A stretch of 64,000 nt of DNA. Origin: Streptomyces sp. NBC_01237 (GTDB lineage Bacteria > Actinomycetota > Actinomycetes > Streptomycetales > Streptomycetaceae). The stretch covers positions 310,001 to 374,000 of the forward strand of contig NZ_CP108509.1 of NCBI RefSeq assembly GCF_035917275.1. Reading direction: 5' to 3'. Below are positions 9,364 through 18,328 of the stretch, one piece after another. The notes beneath the pieces are model-generated. The model was not told the origin of the DNA and ran no database searches. It saw only the letters and a program-made list of their open reading frames with translations. Position 1 is the first letter of the stretch. Every line of letters starts with the position of its first letter. A program made the translations under genes and the position numbers.

Positions 9364-9675
9364 GTGCAGGTCGGTTGGGACCAGTGCGTCTGTGTCAGCA
9401 GCGACAAGCCCTGCCTGCGGGCCGTTGCCCATACCCGGGCTCTCGGTCTCTTCCCGGAGCGGCTGGAGACCTCGCCCTACGACGCGGACTTCGACGAGCC
9501 CGGCGTGCGGCGGCCCGCCAATGAGCGGCCGGAGCGGTTCGACCGGTTTCCTGCTGTATTCGCCTCGCTGGACCGGCCCTTCGTCATCGAACGCCCGGAT
9601 GAGCTCCGCGGCCTCGTCGAAGCTCTCGCCGAACGGCTCACGAAATCCGCCCGGCGAAGCCTGCCCCACGCATGA
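9364..9675 (+). CDS. Hypothetical protein, 103 aa
   Basis: A GTG start with GAGG about 10 nt upstream gives a soluble protein with segments TRALGLFPERL, SPYDADFDEPG and a C-terminal RPDELRGLVEALAERL helix. I do not recognise the family. Codon use is typical of the window. It lies 27 nt after the immunity-like gene in the same direction and could be co-transcribed. It might be a fragment of a longer ancestral gene. Confidence 0.45.
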   Translation: MQVGWDQCVCVSSDKPCLRAVAHTRALGLFPERLETSPYDADFDEPGVRRPANERPERFDRFPAVFASLDRPFVIERPDELRGLVEALAERLTKSARRSLPHA

Positions 9676-9893
9676 CGGACCCGGAAGCCCCCGCACAGGT
9701 CAGCACCGAATCCCTTCCGCCCCGGCACGTGGGCTGTTCGGCGCCGCCGAAACCGTACCGGTGGCCGCTGTACGAACGCTGCGCAGCTCGAAGAGCGATC
9801 ACTGCGACGGCCAAGGTATCCGACGTGGGTATCCTGCTGCGGGAGTTGCAGGTAACAGGGGCCAAGGACGCAGATTCACTCGGGGGCAACACG

Positions 9894-10265
9894 GTGCGTG
9901 TACTCAAGGCGGCAGTATCGGCCCTCGCCCTGATGGCGGTGGCAGTGGGATGTTCCTCGTCCGAGGGGAAGGACGGGCAGCAGCTGACCGCGCAGCGGGA
10001 GAACTACTGCACGCAGCTGGGAGCGTGGCAGAAGGCGCGGAATGCGGCGGACACGGACGCGCCGGATTCGTCAGGGTACGACGAGGTCGGGGCCGTCGCT
10101 CAGGACGCCTTCCTTGCGATGCGACCGCTCCGGGACGAGTCCGTCGGTGGCGGCCGCACCCTGGCGGAAGCGACGGTGGCGGCGATGAACAACAGTGACT
10201 CCGAGGCGGAGGGGCGTGTCGTGCAGTACTGCGGAGATGTCGGCTTCGAGACACTGACGCGCTAG
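9894..10265 (+). CDS. Small lipoprotein, 123 aa
   Basis: The start GTG 9894 is chosen because it directly precedes a lipoprotein signal: VRVLKAAVSALALMAVAVGC with lipobox A-V-G-C, then a Ser-rich linker. GGGGG at 9882-9886 is 7 nt upstream. The mature part is soluble, with two further cysteines (ENYCTQLGAWQ and VVQYCGDVG) that could form a disulfide. No known domain is recognised; it is probably anchored to the outer face of the membrane. Upstream in-frame codons extend the open frame to 9672 but would bury the signal. Confidence 0.7.
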   Translation: MRVLKAAVSALALMAVAVGCSSSEGKDGQQLTAQRENYCTQLGAWQKARNAADTDAPDSSGYDEVGAVAQDAFLAMRPLRDESVGGGRTLAEATVAAMNNSDSEAEGRVVQYCGDVGFETLTR

Positions 10266-10520
10266 CCCCGCGCCAGGCCGGTGTCCGGGTCTGCAGGACG
10301 AGATCGCGGGGCTGTACGCGGTGCCGAACCGGTCGGAGTCGGTGCCACCAGATCGCTCATCGCCCGGAGGGCCCCGGCAACGGCGCGCCACACGGGAGGG
10401 GCGCGTCCTGACTGCGGTGTCTCCCCGTGGCCCCTTTCCTGTCGATCACGAACGTGTCTTTGCGGCGATATATTACGTTTTGGGCGTTGAGGGACTCGAG
10501 AAAGCTGTTCGGAGGCTGCT

Positions 10521-11600
10521 GTGAGTGTCATGCGTCGTCCGGCGATGCGCGTGGTCGTGGTCCTGCCGTATGCGCTGATCGTTCTCGTCATCGTGGTGGA
10601 TGTCCTCGCGGGATCTGCCATTCTGCTGTCGCTGCTGGCGGCCCCGGCCGCGCTCGCCTCCGCCACCGGCCGCCCTCGCTACGTACTCTCCGTGGGCGTT
10701 CTGGCGTTCGCCGTGTGCGTCGGAGCATTCGTGGCGGATGAGGGGGTCACGGCGGAGCGCGGGGCGGTGGCACTGAGTGCGGTCGCGCTCGTCGCGCTGG
10801 CCGCCGCGTACGCCAGCGAGGTCCGGCTGAGAGCCGAGCGTCGGCTGGTGAGCGTCCAGACAGTCGCCGACGCGGCCCAGAACGTGATCCTGCGACAGGT
10901 ACCCCGACGCAGCGGCCATTTCGAACTCGCCGTCTCCTACGTCTCCGCGACCGTCGGCGCCCGCATCGGCGGCGACCTCTACGAGGCGCTGCCCCATCCT
11001 GGGGGCCTGCGCATCATCGTCGGCGACGTCCAGGGCAAAGGCCTCACAGCGGTCGGGTCCGCCGTCACGGTCCTGACCGCGTTCCGTGCGGCCGCACCGG
11101 CCGACGGCTCTCTCCAGGAGGTGGCCGAACACATCGAGGAAGCGCTGGAGCGCCGTGAACAGGGCGAGGAGTTCGTCACCGCGGTGCTGGCCGATTGCAC
11201 CGAGCGGGGGGACGTGACCCTCCTGAGCTTCGGCCATCCGCCGCCTCTGGTGCACCGGGCCGACGGCACCGTCCTGACGGCGGCACCGGAAGTCCCGGGG
11301 CCGCCTCTGGGCCTGCCTGGAGGACTCGGCGCTCTGCACGAGGACGGACCGGGCCGATACGAGCTCCGGCTGGAGCCGGGGGACCGGATGCTCTTCTACA
11401 CCGACGGCACCACCGAGGCACGCAATGCCGAAGGCGACTTCTTCCCCCTGCCGGACCACGCGGACCTGCTCGGCGACCCGGACCTCGCGGACGCTCTTGC
11501 GGAGCTGCGGGACCGACTGGCCGCCCATGTCCAGGGACCGCTCGACGACGACGCAGCCATGCTGCTGCTCCGGTTCGCCCCTGCTCCGGACGGGACCTGA
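10521..11600 (+). CDS. Membrane-anchored PP2C (SpoIIE-type) serine phosphatase
   Basis: 359 residues. Several hydrophobic segments fill residues 8-95, followed by a short linker and the PP2C/SpoIIE catalytic domain. Metal-binding and family motifs are seen: GARIGGDLYE, IIVGDVQGKG, LLSFGHPPPLV, LFYTDGTTEARN and LDDDAAMLLLR. Such RsbU-like enzymes dephosphorylate anti-anti-sigma factors and so release alternative sigma factors. No anti-sigma or STAS gene is adjacent, so the target is unknown. GGAGG at 10511-10515 is 5 nt before GTG 10521. An AT-rich patch containing TATATT at 10469-10474 may belong to its promoter, though no good -35 is seen. Confidence 0.9.
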   Translation: MSVMRRPAMRVVVVLPYALIVLVIVVDVLAGSAILLSLLAAPAALASATGRPRYVLSVGVLAFAVCVGAFVADEGVTAERGAVALSAVALVALAAAYASEVRLRAERRLVSVQTVADAAQNVILRQVPRRSGHFELAVSYVSATVGARIGGDLYEALPHPGGLRIIVGDVQGKGLTAVGSAVTVLTAFRAAAPADGSLQEVAEHIEEALERREQGEEFVTAVLADCTERGDVTLLSFGHPPPLVHRADGTVLTAAPEVPGPPLGLPGGLGALHEDGPGRYELRLEPGDRMLFYTDGTTEARNAEGDFFPLPDHADLLGDPDLADALAELRDRLAAHVQGPLDDDAAMLLLRFAPAPDGT

Positions 11601-11934
11601 GAGCTTCCGGCGCTCCTCGGAGTACACGGTCTGCTTCTCGGCCGCATGCCGAGCCACTGGCTGTTGCGACAAGTGCGGCAGCCACCTGCGCCGGCCCGTA
11701 GTCGGCCGTTGGGGTGGGGAAACGACTCCTCGACCGGACGGATGCGCGTCACGAGGGCATTTCGGGCCCGTCGCCCGCCGCACGCGGTAGTTGTGGCGGA
11801 TGGACGATCCCTTTGCCCTGTGCCCAGTACGGACAGGCTCAGCTCCGTCGGACGATTCGGACGGCACCGATGTCCAGGAACCCGGTCCGGTTCAGCCGAC
11901 CGCCGAGCCGAAGGCACCATTGACCGACGCCCGG
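11601..11934. other. 334-bp gap with no recognisable gene
   Basis: Lies between the phosphatase and a decayed regulator. Short open frames exist on both strands but have arginine/proline-rich shadow compositions and no ribosome binding sites. It may be further decayed DNA continuous with the remnant to its right. Confidence 0.4.
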
Positions 11935-12572
11935 TCAGTACCGTGGCAGCCGGGATGAGGAGGCACGGCCCCGCTCGAACAGCTCGACGGCCCCCGGCGC
12001 TGCCGCGGGAAGCTGCGCCTGTGCTGGAGCGTGCGGGCCGGCACACGGCCGGCCCCGTTGGAGCCGACGGCATGCGGGTAGTGGCCGAGGAAGATGTGCC
12101 AGGGCGTGCAAGGCCGCTTCGAGGTGGCCGTCGGCTACCAGCGCCTCCGCGAGGCGGGGCCGGGTGAGAGCGTAGGGGCGGTGCCGGCCCGGGTCTCGGT
12201 GCGGGGCTGAGGGCGGGAAGGCAGGCACAGCCTCGCCCGGGCGTTGCAGTACGTGCGGCGTCCGGGCGCGTCTGTACTCGATGCCCGCCTCCGGGCAGGC
12301 GGCGAACGCGCCACCATGGGCGTCGGCGCTGTCCACGAGCTCGGCCACCGCACCTCTTCCGTCGTGTCGTGCGGCATCCGTGCGGCCGCGTCGGGCGAGG
12401 ACGAGGGCCAGGACTGCCGGATCGTTTCGCCCCGCGCACTCGACAGCGGAGTCGGCAAGGCAGTGTGCCTGGGGAATATGGCCGAGGCTGAGGGCCCGGA
12501 CGCTCATGGCGCGCGGAGTGATCGCGCAGGCGGCCCGGTTCCCGGCCTCGCGGGCCAGTTCCCTCAGGGACC
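11935..12572 (-). pseudogene. Remnant of a TPR-containing XRE-type transcriptional regulator
   Basis: Read leftward, the frame from 12572 gives LRELAREAGNRAACA and then MSVRALSLGHIPQAHCLADSAVE, DPAVLALVLARR, HDGRGAVAELV and LTRPRLAEALVADGHLEAALHAL. These are tetratricopeptide-like segments of the long C-terminal half of Streptomyces helix-turn-helix regulators. The DNA-binding half is absent: homology stops abruptly near 12565-12572, where hypB homology starts on the other strand. Between the recognisable helices the sequence is degraded (PPSAPHRDPGRHRP), so this is a decayed fragment and not a working gene. Confidence 0.6.
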
Positions 12573-13060
12573 TGAACGGTCAGGGCCGTCCGATCGGTGT
12601 GATCGAGGGCGACCAGGAGACGATGCTCGACGCCGAGCGGATCAGCGGCGCGGGCGGCGCCGTCGTGCAGGTCAACACCGGCACCGGATGTCACCTCGAC
12701 GCGGAGATGGTTCGGGGCGCGCTCACGGCCCTGGCGCCGGAGACCGGATCGCTGATCCTGGTCGAGAACGTGGGGAATCCGGTCTGCCCCGCTCTTTTCG
12801 ACCTCGGAGAAGGCGGCCGGGCCGTGATCATCTCGGTCACGGAAGGAACGGACAGGCCACTCAAGTACCCCTATATGTTCGCCGCCGCGGATCTCGTGAT
12901 CATCAACAAGATCGACCTGCTCCCGTACGTCGACTTCGACAGCGACCAGTGCGAGAAGTACGCCCGGTCCATCAATCCGGACCTACAGGTGCTGAAGGTC
13001 TCGGCCACCACCGGAGAGGGGATGACGGACTGGTACGACTGGTTGGGCGAGCGGTACTGA
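12563..13060 (+). pseudogene. hypB: 5'-truncated hypB (hydrogenase nickel-insertion GTPase)
   Basis: The frame beginning LRDLNGQGRPIGVIEGDQETMLDAERI continues through VQVNTGTGCHLDAEMV, LILVENVGNPVCPALFDLGE, SVTEGTDRPLKYPYMF, LVIINKIDLLPYVDFD and VSATTGEGMTDWYDWL. These are the switch regions, the metal-site Cys-His, the NKID guanine-specificity motif and the C-terminus of HypB. The N-terminal metal-binding tail and the P-loop (GxxGxGKT) are missing, so the product could not bind GTP normally. The missing part has been replaced by the opposing regulator remnant. No other hyp or hydrogenase gene is in the window. The intact 3' half suggests a fairly recent deletion. Confidence 0.75.
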
Positions 13061-13202
13061 CGCCCCGCCGGCCGCCCCGGTGGTGCTTCGGCGGGGCGGA
13101 GGTGATGTCGCCCCTGGTCCATGGTGTTGGTGTGCCTGTCGGCTGCGGGAGTACCCGGGGTCAGCCGCCGGTCGCCGACCCCGGGTACTGCGGACCGGAA
13201 AG

Positions 13203-13955
13203 ATGAGTACGACGGCTCACGCCCCGGCGGTGCCCGCCGCCGACGATGAGGAGCAACATCATCGTCGAGACCGGGGACCACACATGCTCAGCCGCATAGC
13301 CGACATCCTGGCACCGGGCGTCGGCCGCCTGTCGGTCACCACCGACTCCGGCACCGAACTCACGCCGGGCAGCATCATCGCCGTGAACCACACCTCGCTC
13401 GCCGACCCCGCCGTCGTGCTCGCCGCCCTGTACCGCCTGGGCATCGAGCCCGTCGTCATGGCGACTTCGGGGCTGTGGCGCATCCCCTTGCTCGGCCGCG
13501 CCCTCGTCCGTGAGGGGCACATCCCGGTGTTCCGCGGAGACCGGCGAGCCGCGACCGCGCTCGACCTGGCGGCCCGGGCGCTCGACCGTGGCCGGCTGAT
13601 CCTCATCTACGCCGAAGGCGGACTGCCCCGCCGCAAGGACGCCGCGGAGGCGGCCCCCGGCGCCTTCCACAGCGGCCTGGCCCGGCTCGCCGAGCGCACC
13701 GGTGCCCCCGTCGTACCCGTGGGCCAGGCCGGAGCCCGCCGGGTGACCTCGGGGAGCGTGACGAAGCAACTCGCCGGCCTGGCCACAGCGCCGTTGCGCC
13801 GACCGGGCCTGCACGTCCACATAGGAGTACCGCTGGAACTGACGGGCGACCGCGCCATGTGCACGGCGCGCGCCCGCACCGCGGTGACCGCGGCGTGGCG
13901 TACGGCGGCCGCCCGCCTCGGCGAACCCGCCGCGCTCACCGCGCAACTGTCGTAG
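13203..13955 (+). CDS. 1-acyl-sn-glycerol-3-phosphate acyltransferase (PlsC family)
   Basis: Transfers an acyl chain to lysophosphatidic acid at the membrane. The acyltransferase box HX4D is present as NHTSLADP, followed by VFRGDRRAA, the substrate-binding EGG-like motif (YAEGGLPRRKD) and PVVPVGQAGARRV. The length of ~250 aa is normal. ATG 13203 has GGAA only 2 nt upstream, while ATG 13284 (MLSRIADILAPG) has a GGGGAC at better spacing and starts where the conserved region begins, so the true start may be 13284. It is preceded by the hypB remnant and followed by a hairpin. It may act on glycerolipids or on a specialised acyl acceptor. Confidence 0.85.
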   Translation: MSTTAHAPAVPAADDEEQHHRRDRGPHMLSRIADILAPGVGRLSVTTDSGTELTPGSIIAVNHTSLADPAVVLAALYRLGIEPVVMATSGLWRIPLLGRALVREGHIPVFRGDRRAATALDLAARALDRGRLILIYAEGGLPRRKDAAEAAPGAFHSGLARLAERTGAPVVPVGQAGARRVTSGSVTKQLAGLATAPLRRPGLHVHIGVPLELTGDRAMCTARARTAVTAAWRTAAARLGEPAALTAQLS

Positions 13956-13957
13956 CG

Positions 13958-13981
13958 GGCCGGTCAGTGACGGGACCGGCC
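13958..13981 (+). terminator. Hairpin after the plsC-like gene
   Basis: GGCCGGTC (13958-13965) and GACCGGCC (13974-13981) form a perfect 8-bp stem with an 8-nt loop, just after the stop codon. Confidence 0.55.
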
Positions 13982-14070
13982 GCAGGAGGGCCGCCCATCA
14001 CGGGAAGACCCGGCCACTGCGTCTCCCTGGTCGACGGGTCGCCCACCGATGAGAGCCTGGGCGCAGGGGG

Positions 14071-14925
14071 TCACAGCATCGCCACGCCGGTCACCATCGC
14101 CGCGACCCCTCCGACCAGAAGCATGATGATCACACCGATGGACCTCTCGTTGTCACGGCGGTCGGCCGCGAGGTCGGTCGTGTAGACGGCCGGGTCGGAG
14201 GGGGCGTAGTAGAGGGTGAGCTCGCGGCCGAGGGACCGGCCCGGAGCGCGGATGCCGTCGCGGGACAGGACGGTGACAGGGGTGCCCTCAAGGGTGGTGA
14301 AGGTGACGACGGGGGCGTGGTTGACGAGCTCGTCGCCCTCCCCGTCGGTGTAGACGTCCTTGGTGACGGCCACGACACGCGCCGGAACGGCGACGGCCGA
14401 GGCCAGCAGGGCGTCGCGGGCGCGCGCCAGGCGGATGTCGGGGCTGGCCGCCGCGAAGGCCGTGACGAGGGCACCGAAGCCGAGCAGCGCCGCCGGCCAG
14501 CCCCGGATGACGGTCGCGTGGATCGCCAGCCCTATCAGGAGCAGGGCGACCGTACAGTTCGGTCCCATGCGGCCGTTCTTCTCCCCCGCGGTGTCCAGCA
14601 CCACGCGGAACCGGTCAGGCCGCCCGGGTGGGTAGCGCACCTCGAACTCACGGCCCACCCAGGCTTCCTCGATCGCGCTGCCGTGCTTCCCGGCGTTCGG
14701 CAGGATGAACTCCCGCCCTGTGGCCGGGTCCCGGAAAGCGACCGTCACGGGTATCCCGGGCCACTTGGAGGCGCCGTGCGCCGGCTGTCCCACCTCGACG
14801 ATCCGTGCCTGCACCCAATCCGCCCGCTGAGCGCGGGTCAGACCGGCCAGCGAAAGCGCGTAACCGAGCAACGCCAGCCCCGTGGGCACCACCCACCACA
14901 GCGCAAGCATGTCGTCAACACTCAT
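14071..14925 (-). CDS. DUF3592-like membrane protein
   Basis: 284 residues. Hydrophobic segments lie near residues 8-26, 120-150 and at the C-terminus (IGVIIMLLVGGVAAMVTGVAML). Between them are two beta-rich soluble modules of the DUF3592 kind. Each contains a conserved pattern of an R-I/V-V strand, an F-x-[D/T]-x-x-G turn and a [L/V]-x-Y-x-P ending (FEVRYPPGRPDRFRV and LTLYYAPSDPAVYTT). Function is unknown. A G-rich stretch (GGGCGGGGGC) precedes the ATG. It lies alone on the minus strand, 74 nt from the next leftward gene. Confidence 0.65.
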   Translation of the reverse strand: MSVDDMLALWWVVPTGLALLGYALSLAGLTRAQRADWVQARIVEVGQPAHGASKWPGIPVTVAFRDPATGREFILPNAGKHGSAIEEAWVGREFEVRYPPGRPDRFRVVLDTAGEKNGRMGPNCTVALLLIGLAIHATVIRGWPAALLGFGALVTAFAAASPDIRLARARDALLASAVAVPARVVAVTKDVYTDGEGDELVNHAPVVTFTTLEGTPVTVLSRDGIRAPGRSLGRELTLYYAPSDPAVYTTDLAADRRDNERSIGVIIMLLVGGVAAMVTGVAML

Positions 14926-14999
14926 CCGTGCCCCCGCCCTTCTCCGCGGAAGTCAGCCTGTGGAACCGGCGGCAGTCGCTTCGTACCTCGGTGCCGGGG

Positions 15000-15422
15000 T
15001 CACGGCGTCACGCCGCTCCCGGCATAGAGGTAGCCACCGGGCCGGGCGGGATCGGCGATCAGCAGTACCGGGTCGCCGACGCGCGGGATCACCAGTTTCG
15101 AGACGATGGTCTGGAGAGTGATGCGATCGGCCGTACCGGAGAACTGGAGCACCAGATCGACGATCGGGTCGAAGTTGACCAGCTTGCCGGTGTCGGCGAT
15201 CGACACGACGACGGCGGGTATGGTCGGCACCCCCGCGGCTAGCAACTGCTGTACGTCCAGGGCGGAGTGGTGCGCGCCGATCGACTGCTGGACCCTGGCG
15301 AAGTCCTCGTCGCCGAGGAAGGCGCGCGTGGCGCGGCCGTAGAAACCCTTGCCGCCTGCCACCTTGTCGGCGATCTCGGCGGCCCGTTCCTCGCGGCTCT
15401 TGCGCTTCCCGAAGATTCCCAT
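15000..15422 (-). CDS. Small cytosolic protein of unknown family, 140 aa
   Basis: Begins MGIFGKRKSREERAAEIADKVAGGKG, a basic, charged helix, and continues as a soluble alpha/beta protein (FYGRATRAFLGDEDFARVQQSI, VSIADTGKLVNFDPIVDLVLQF, IPRVGDPVLLIADPARPGGYLYAG). AAGGGAAG lies about 6 nt before ATG 15422. I do not recognise the family. It is transcribed away from the CHAT operon, whose first gene begins 229 bp to the right. It may therefore share the divergent promoter region and be part of the same system, but this is inference. Confidence 0.6.
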   Translation of the reverse strand: MGIFGKRKSREERAAEIADKVAGGKGFYGRATRAFLGDEDFARVQQSIGAHHSALDVQQLLAAGVPTIPAVVVSIADTGKLVNFDPIVDLVLQFSGTADRITLQTIVSKLVIPRVGDPVLLIADPARPGGYLYAGSGVTP

Positions 15423-15650
15423 GGTGTTCTTCCCTTCTGGTGATGTCAGGCACAGGGGGCGGCCGGCGGTCGGCCGGCCCCCGACCTCGTCGTACGGAGC
15501 CACGAGGACGGCCGGGTCGCGTGGACGAACGTTCCGGTCATGGGTTCCCCCTCGTTGTCGGCCCTGGCTGACGGTAGGGACGCTAGGCGGCCGGGGACGC
15601 CTACCGATCCCAGGTTCGTCCGCCCGTTCGCGTCGGCGTACCCTCCTCCC

Positions 15651-17021
15651 ATGCCGCCCCCCAGCCAGCAGAACGGCGAGCGCCGACCGCGCGCCATGGT
15701 CATCGACCACGCCTGGCGTGGTCTCGGCCCGTTGGCACAATCGCTGAGCGGCCCGGGCGGGGCACCGTTGACCCGGACGGTCAAACTGATCGTGCTGCCG
15801 CTGATCGTCAGGCCGGCGCTGCGTCCGGAACTCTCGGCGGACTTCCTCGGACCGGAGCAGGCCGCGCGCCTCGACGAATTGATCCGGGAGTCCGGTACGC
15901 GCCTCGCGGCGACGGCGCAGTGGTTCACGCTGCTCAAGCGGACCCGCCGGGCGCTGGGCATCGTGGCGGGCAATCCCCAGGATCTGTACTTCCAGCGCTG
16001 CTTCGAGCTGGCCACCGAACACGGGGCGCCCTCGGCCGGTGCGGACGCGATGGCCAGGGCCGTGGTCGAGGACGTGGCGGACACGGCCGACGGACGCACG
16101 GTGGAGGCGCTGAAGAGCTATCTGGCCGACGCCGCCCGGCGCTCCCGGCTCGACGGGGAGCTGGCCACCGCCTGGGAGAGCCGTCCCCCGGCACCGGCCG
16201 CCGACCCGTCCGCGGCGGTCGCGCTGGCGGCCGAGGTCCTGGACGCCTGTGGCGCACCGGACCGGACGGGCAACGCACCCGCGTACGCGTCCATGGTCGA
16301 GGCGGGACTCGGAGGCCTGTTCGGCAGGGCGCTGTGGGAACACGCGAACGGTGCCTGGGGCCGCGACGACCTGCCGACGCATCTGGGGCTGACCGTGCGG
16401 CAGGTGCCGCCGCGCCCGGAGGTCGGCCGGGGCGCGTCGACAGCCACGCTTCCCGCGCCGCTGGACCGCACGCTCTTCGAGCGGCTCTTCGTCGTCCTGC
16501 AGTCGTCGGCCCGGCGGGAGGAACTGCCGACGGTGCCGGAACTCGTCGGAAGGGAGGCCCTCCGCAGTTGCGCTCCACTCGGCCTGAACGACGAGAGCCT
16601 GCGCGTCGCCGTGGTCCTCGGCGGCCGGCTCGCGGTCGGCCTCGATCCGCTGGGCACCGGGGAGCACACGCCGGGGCGGACGGCGGCGCACCGGGCCGTC
16701 AACAGCCGCTGGCGACGGGAGGCCTCGGTCCTGCGCGCCCGCAGGATGACCGTTTCTCCCCGTCCCGACCCGGACGGCGGCGTCCTGGACGCCCTCGCCC
16801 AGGACCTCCGTACCCCGTGGGCCGCCTACATGCGGCGGCTGTGGGTACGGCTGCACGGGCGGGACGTCCGCGACGCACCGCTGGAGGACCTCGCGTCGGC
16901 CTGGGCGGTGCTCGACGGGGTCGCCCGTTCGGTGATGATGGACCACCGCGCCAGAGTCCGGTCGGCGCTGCGCACACTGTCCGCGGCCCCCGCGCCGGCG
17001 GCCGGGCCGAGGAGCGCGTGA
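15651..17021 (+). CDS. Unknown protein, first gene of the CHAT operon
   Basis: A 456-residue soluble protein of no family I recognise. Helical blocks rich in Leu/Ala/Arg (QAARLDELIRESGTRLAATAQWFTLLKRTRRALG; EALKSYLADAARRSRLDGELA) alternate with Pro-rich linkers. A C-terminal segment contains PWAAYMRRLWVRLHGRDVRDAPLEDL. ATG 15651 has no ribosome binding site, but TACCCT at 15639-15644 lies 6 nt upstream and fits a -10 box for a leaderless mRNA. The stop TGA shares its last base with the ATG of the next gene. It is therefore translated with the 434-aa protein and the TPR-CHAT protease and is probably a dedicated partner. It could be a sensor, adaptor or substrate of the protease. Confidence 0.7.
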   Translation: MPPPSQQNGERRPRAMVIDHAWRGLGPLAQSLSGPGGAPLTRTVKLIVLPLIVRPALRPELSADFLGPEQAARLDELIRESGTRLAATAQWFTLLKRTRRALGIVAGNPQDLYFQRCFELATEHGAPSAGADAMARAVVEDVADTADGRTVEALKSYLADAARRSRLDGELATAWESRPPAPAADPSAAVALAAEVLDACGAPDRTGNAPAYASMVEAGLGGLFGRALWEHANGAWGRDDLPTHLGLTVRQVPPRPEVGRGASTATLPAPLDRTLFERLFVVLQSSARREELPTVPELVGREALRSCAPLGLNDESLRVAVVLGGRLAVGLDPLGTGEHTPGRTAAHRAVNSRWRREASVLRARRMTVSPRPDPDGGVLDALAQDLRTPWAAYMRRLWVRLHGRDVRDAPLEDLASAWAVLDGVARSVMMDHRARVRSALRTLSAAPAPAAGPRSA

Positions 17022-18325
17022 TGGCGCGGGCCCACAGGGACGTCGATGTCACGGGGGCCGAGGACGGCACGGTCCGGATCACTGCCCATCCCGCCCTCCG
17101 CCACGCCGGGACCCACGACGATGCGGCCGCCTCGGGCCCCGACTTCACCCGGGCGGTTCTCGATGTCGCGGGCGCCGTTCTGAGCTGGCCCGTCCTCGGC
17201 GACCCCGGCCCGCCGTCGGCGGAGGTCCATGACACGGGACGGGCCCAGCAGTGGCTGTGGGCGCTGTACGGCGAGCGCGTCGCCGCCGCCGTCCACGACC
17301 GGACGCCGGGTGAGCCGGCCGTCATACGGGTGGCGGCGGACTCGACCGCCCTCGCGGGCAGCGCGGCCCGGCTCGGCCTCGGGCACTGGGCGGCCCGCTG
17401 GTGGCCGGCTTCGTACACGGACGGAATACCGGCGCTCGAACCGGACATGCTCGGCCTGGAGCTGGCCGCGCTCACCCACCGGTGCCAGCAACTGTTCGAC
17501 GACGATCAGCCCGACGACTGCGCGGCCGAACTGATCGACGAGCACCGGGCCGCCCTCGAACCGCTGATCCAGTGGTGGCGCTCGGCACCGCCCGCGGACA
17601 CGGCACGCCACCTGGAGAGTGTCCTGCGCCTGATCGACGACGCGGCGGACAGCGCCGGACTGGACGGGACGGCGCTGCGCCGCCTCCGGTCCGCCCTTGG
17701 CCCGCACGGTCCGGCGGGGACACCGGCCCGCTCCGGCGCGCCGCTCGCACGGCACGACGGCTACGCCCTCGCGGCGGGTGGACCGCCCGGCGCGGGCGGC
17801 CGGGTCATCGCCCGGGGCTCGGGCACCAACGACTGGCGCCGCTACCCGCCCGGCTTCGTCGACGCGGCCGAGAACGCGGTGTCCTGGACCGCTCGCGCAC
17901 TCGGCGCGCGGCGGCGGATCGAGGTCGAGGCTGTCGCGCACATCGCGGCGCCCGCCGCCGGTGTGCTCCTCGTCGCGGAGATCAACGTGAACGGTGGCCG
18001 CCCCGGCCGGGTGCCCCTCGCCAGACGGGACGACATATGGACCGGCGGTGCGGACCTGGACCTTGACCGGGCGGCCGGGGCGGTGACGCCGCGTATCGAG
18101 GTCGGTGTCCTGCTGCCCGGCTTCGACCCGGGCACCGGCACCGGTCACCCCGGTACGTCCGGTGAAGCAGAAGACCGTGTCGGCCGGGACGCGGTCCGCG
18201 CGCTGGTGCGGCGGCGCCTGACCGCCGCGGCTCGGCCCCCGGCGTACGACGGGTCACCGCACGATGCCTCCTCGGGCCCGTTCCTCGCCGAGACGGCCGC
18301 CGCTGTCATCGATGAGCAGTACTGA
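17021..18325 (+). CDS. Unknown protein, second gene of the CHAT operon
   Basis: 434 residues. The stop of the preceding gene overlaps this ATG by one base, and GAGGAGCG at 17009-17016 gives a good ribosome binding site. The N-terminal third includes AQQWLWALYGERVAAAV. The middle is helical and tryptophan-rich (LGHWAARWWPASY, LEPLIQWWRSAPPADTARHLESVLRLIDD). The C-terminal third is beta-rich (FVDAAENAVSWTARALGARRRIEVEAVAH, GVLLVAEINVNGG, VGVLLPGFDPG) and could be a separate binding domain. I know no family for it. Position between an unknown protein and a caspase-like protease makes it a likely partner or regulated target of that protease. Confidence 0.7.
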   Translation: MARAHRDVDVTGAEDGTVRITAHPALRHAGTHDDAAASGPDFTRAVLDVAGAVLSWPVLGDPGPPSAEVHDTGRAQQWLWALYGERVAAAVHDRTPGEPAVIRVAADSTALAGSAARLGLGHWAARWWPASYTDGIPALEPDMLGLELAALTHRCQQLFDDDQPDDCAAELIDEHRAALEPLIQWWRSAPPADTARHLESVLRLIDDAADSAGLDGTALRRLRSALGPHGPAGTPARSGAPLARHDGYALAAGGPPGAGGRVIARGSGTNDWRRYPPGFVDAAENAVSWTARALGARRRIEVEAVAHIAAPAAGVLLVAEINVNGGRPGRVPLARRDDIWTGGADLDLDRAAGAVTPRIEVGVLLPGFDPGTGTGHPGTSGEAEDRVGRDAVRALVRRRLTAAARPPAYDGSPHDASSGPFLAETAAAVIDEQY

Positions 18326-18328
18326 CGG

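Noticed and set aside
10321..10524. Small frame ending in VFAAIYYVLGVEGLEKAVRRLL whose stop overlaps the phosphatase GTG
   Set aside because: The overlap is suggestive, but the start lacks a well-spaced ribosome binding site and the first half is shadow-like sequence.
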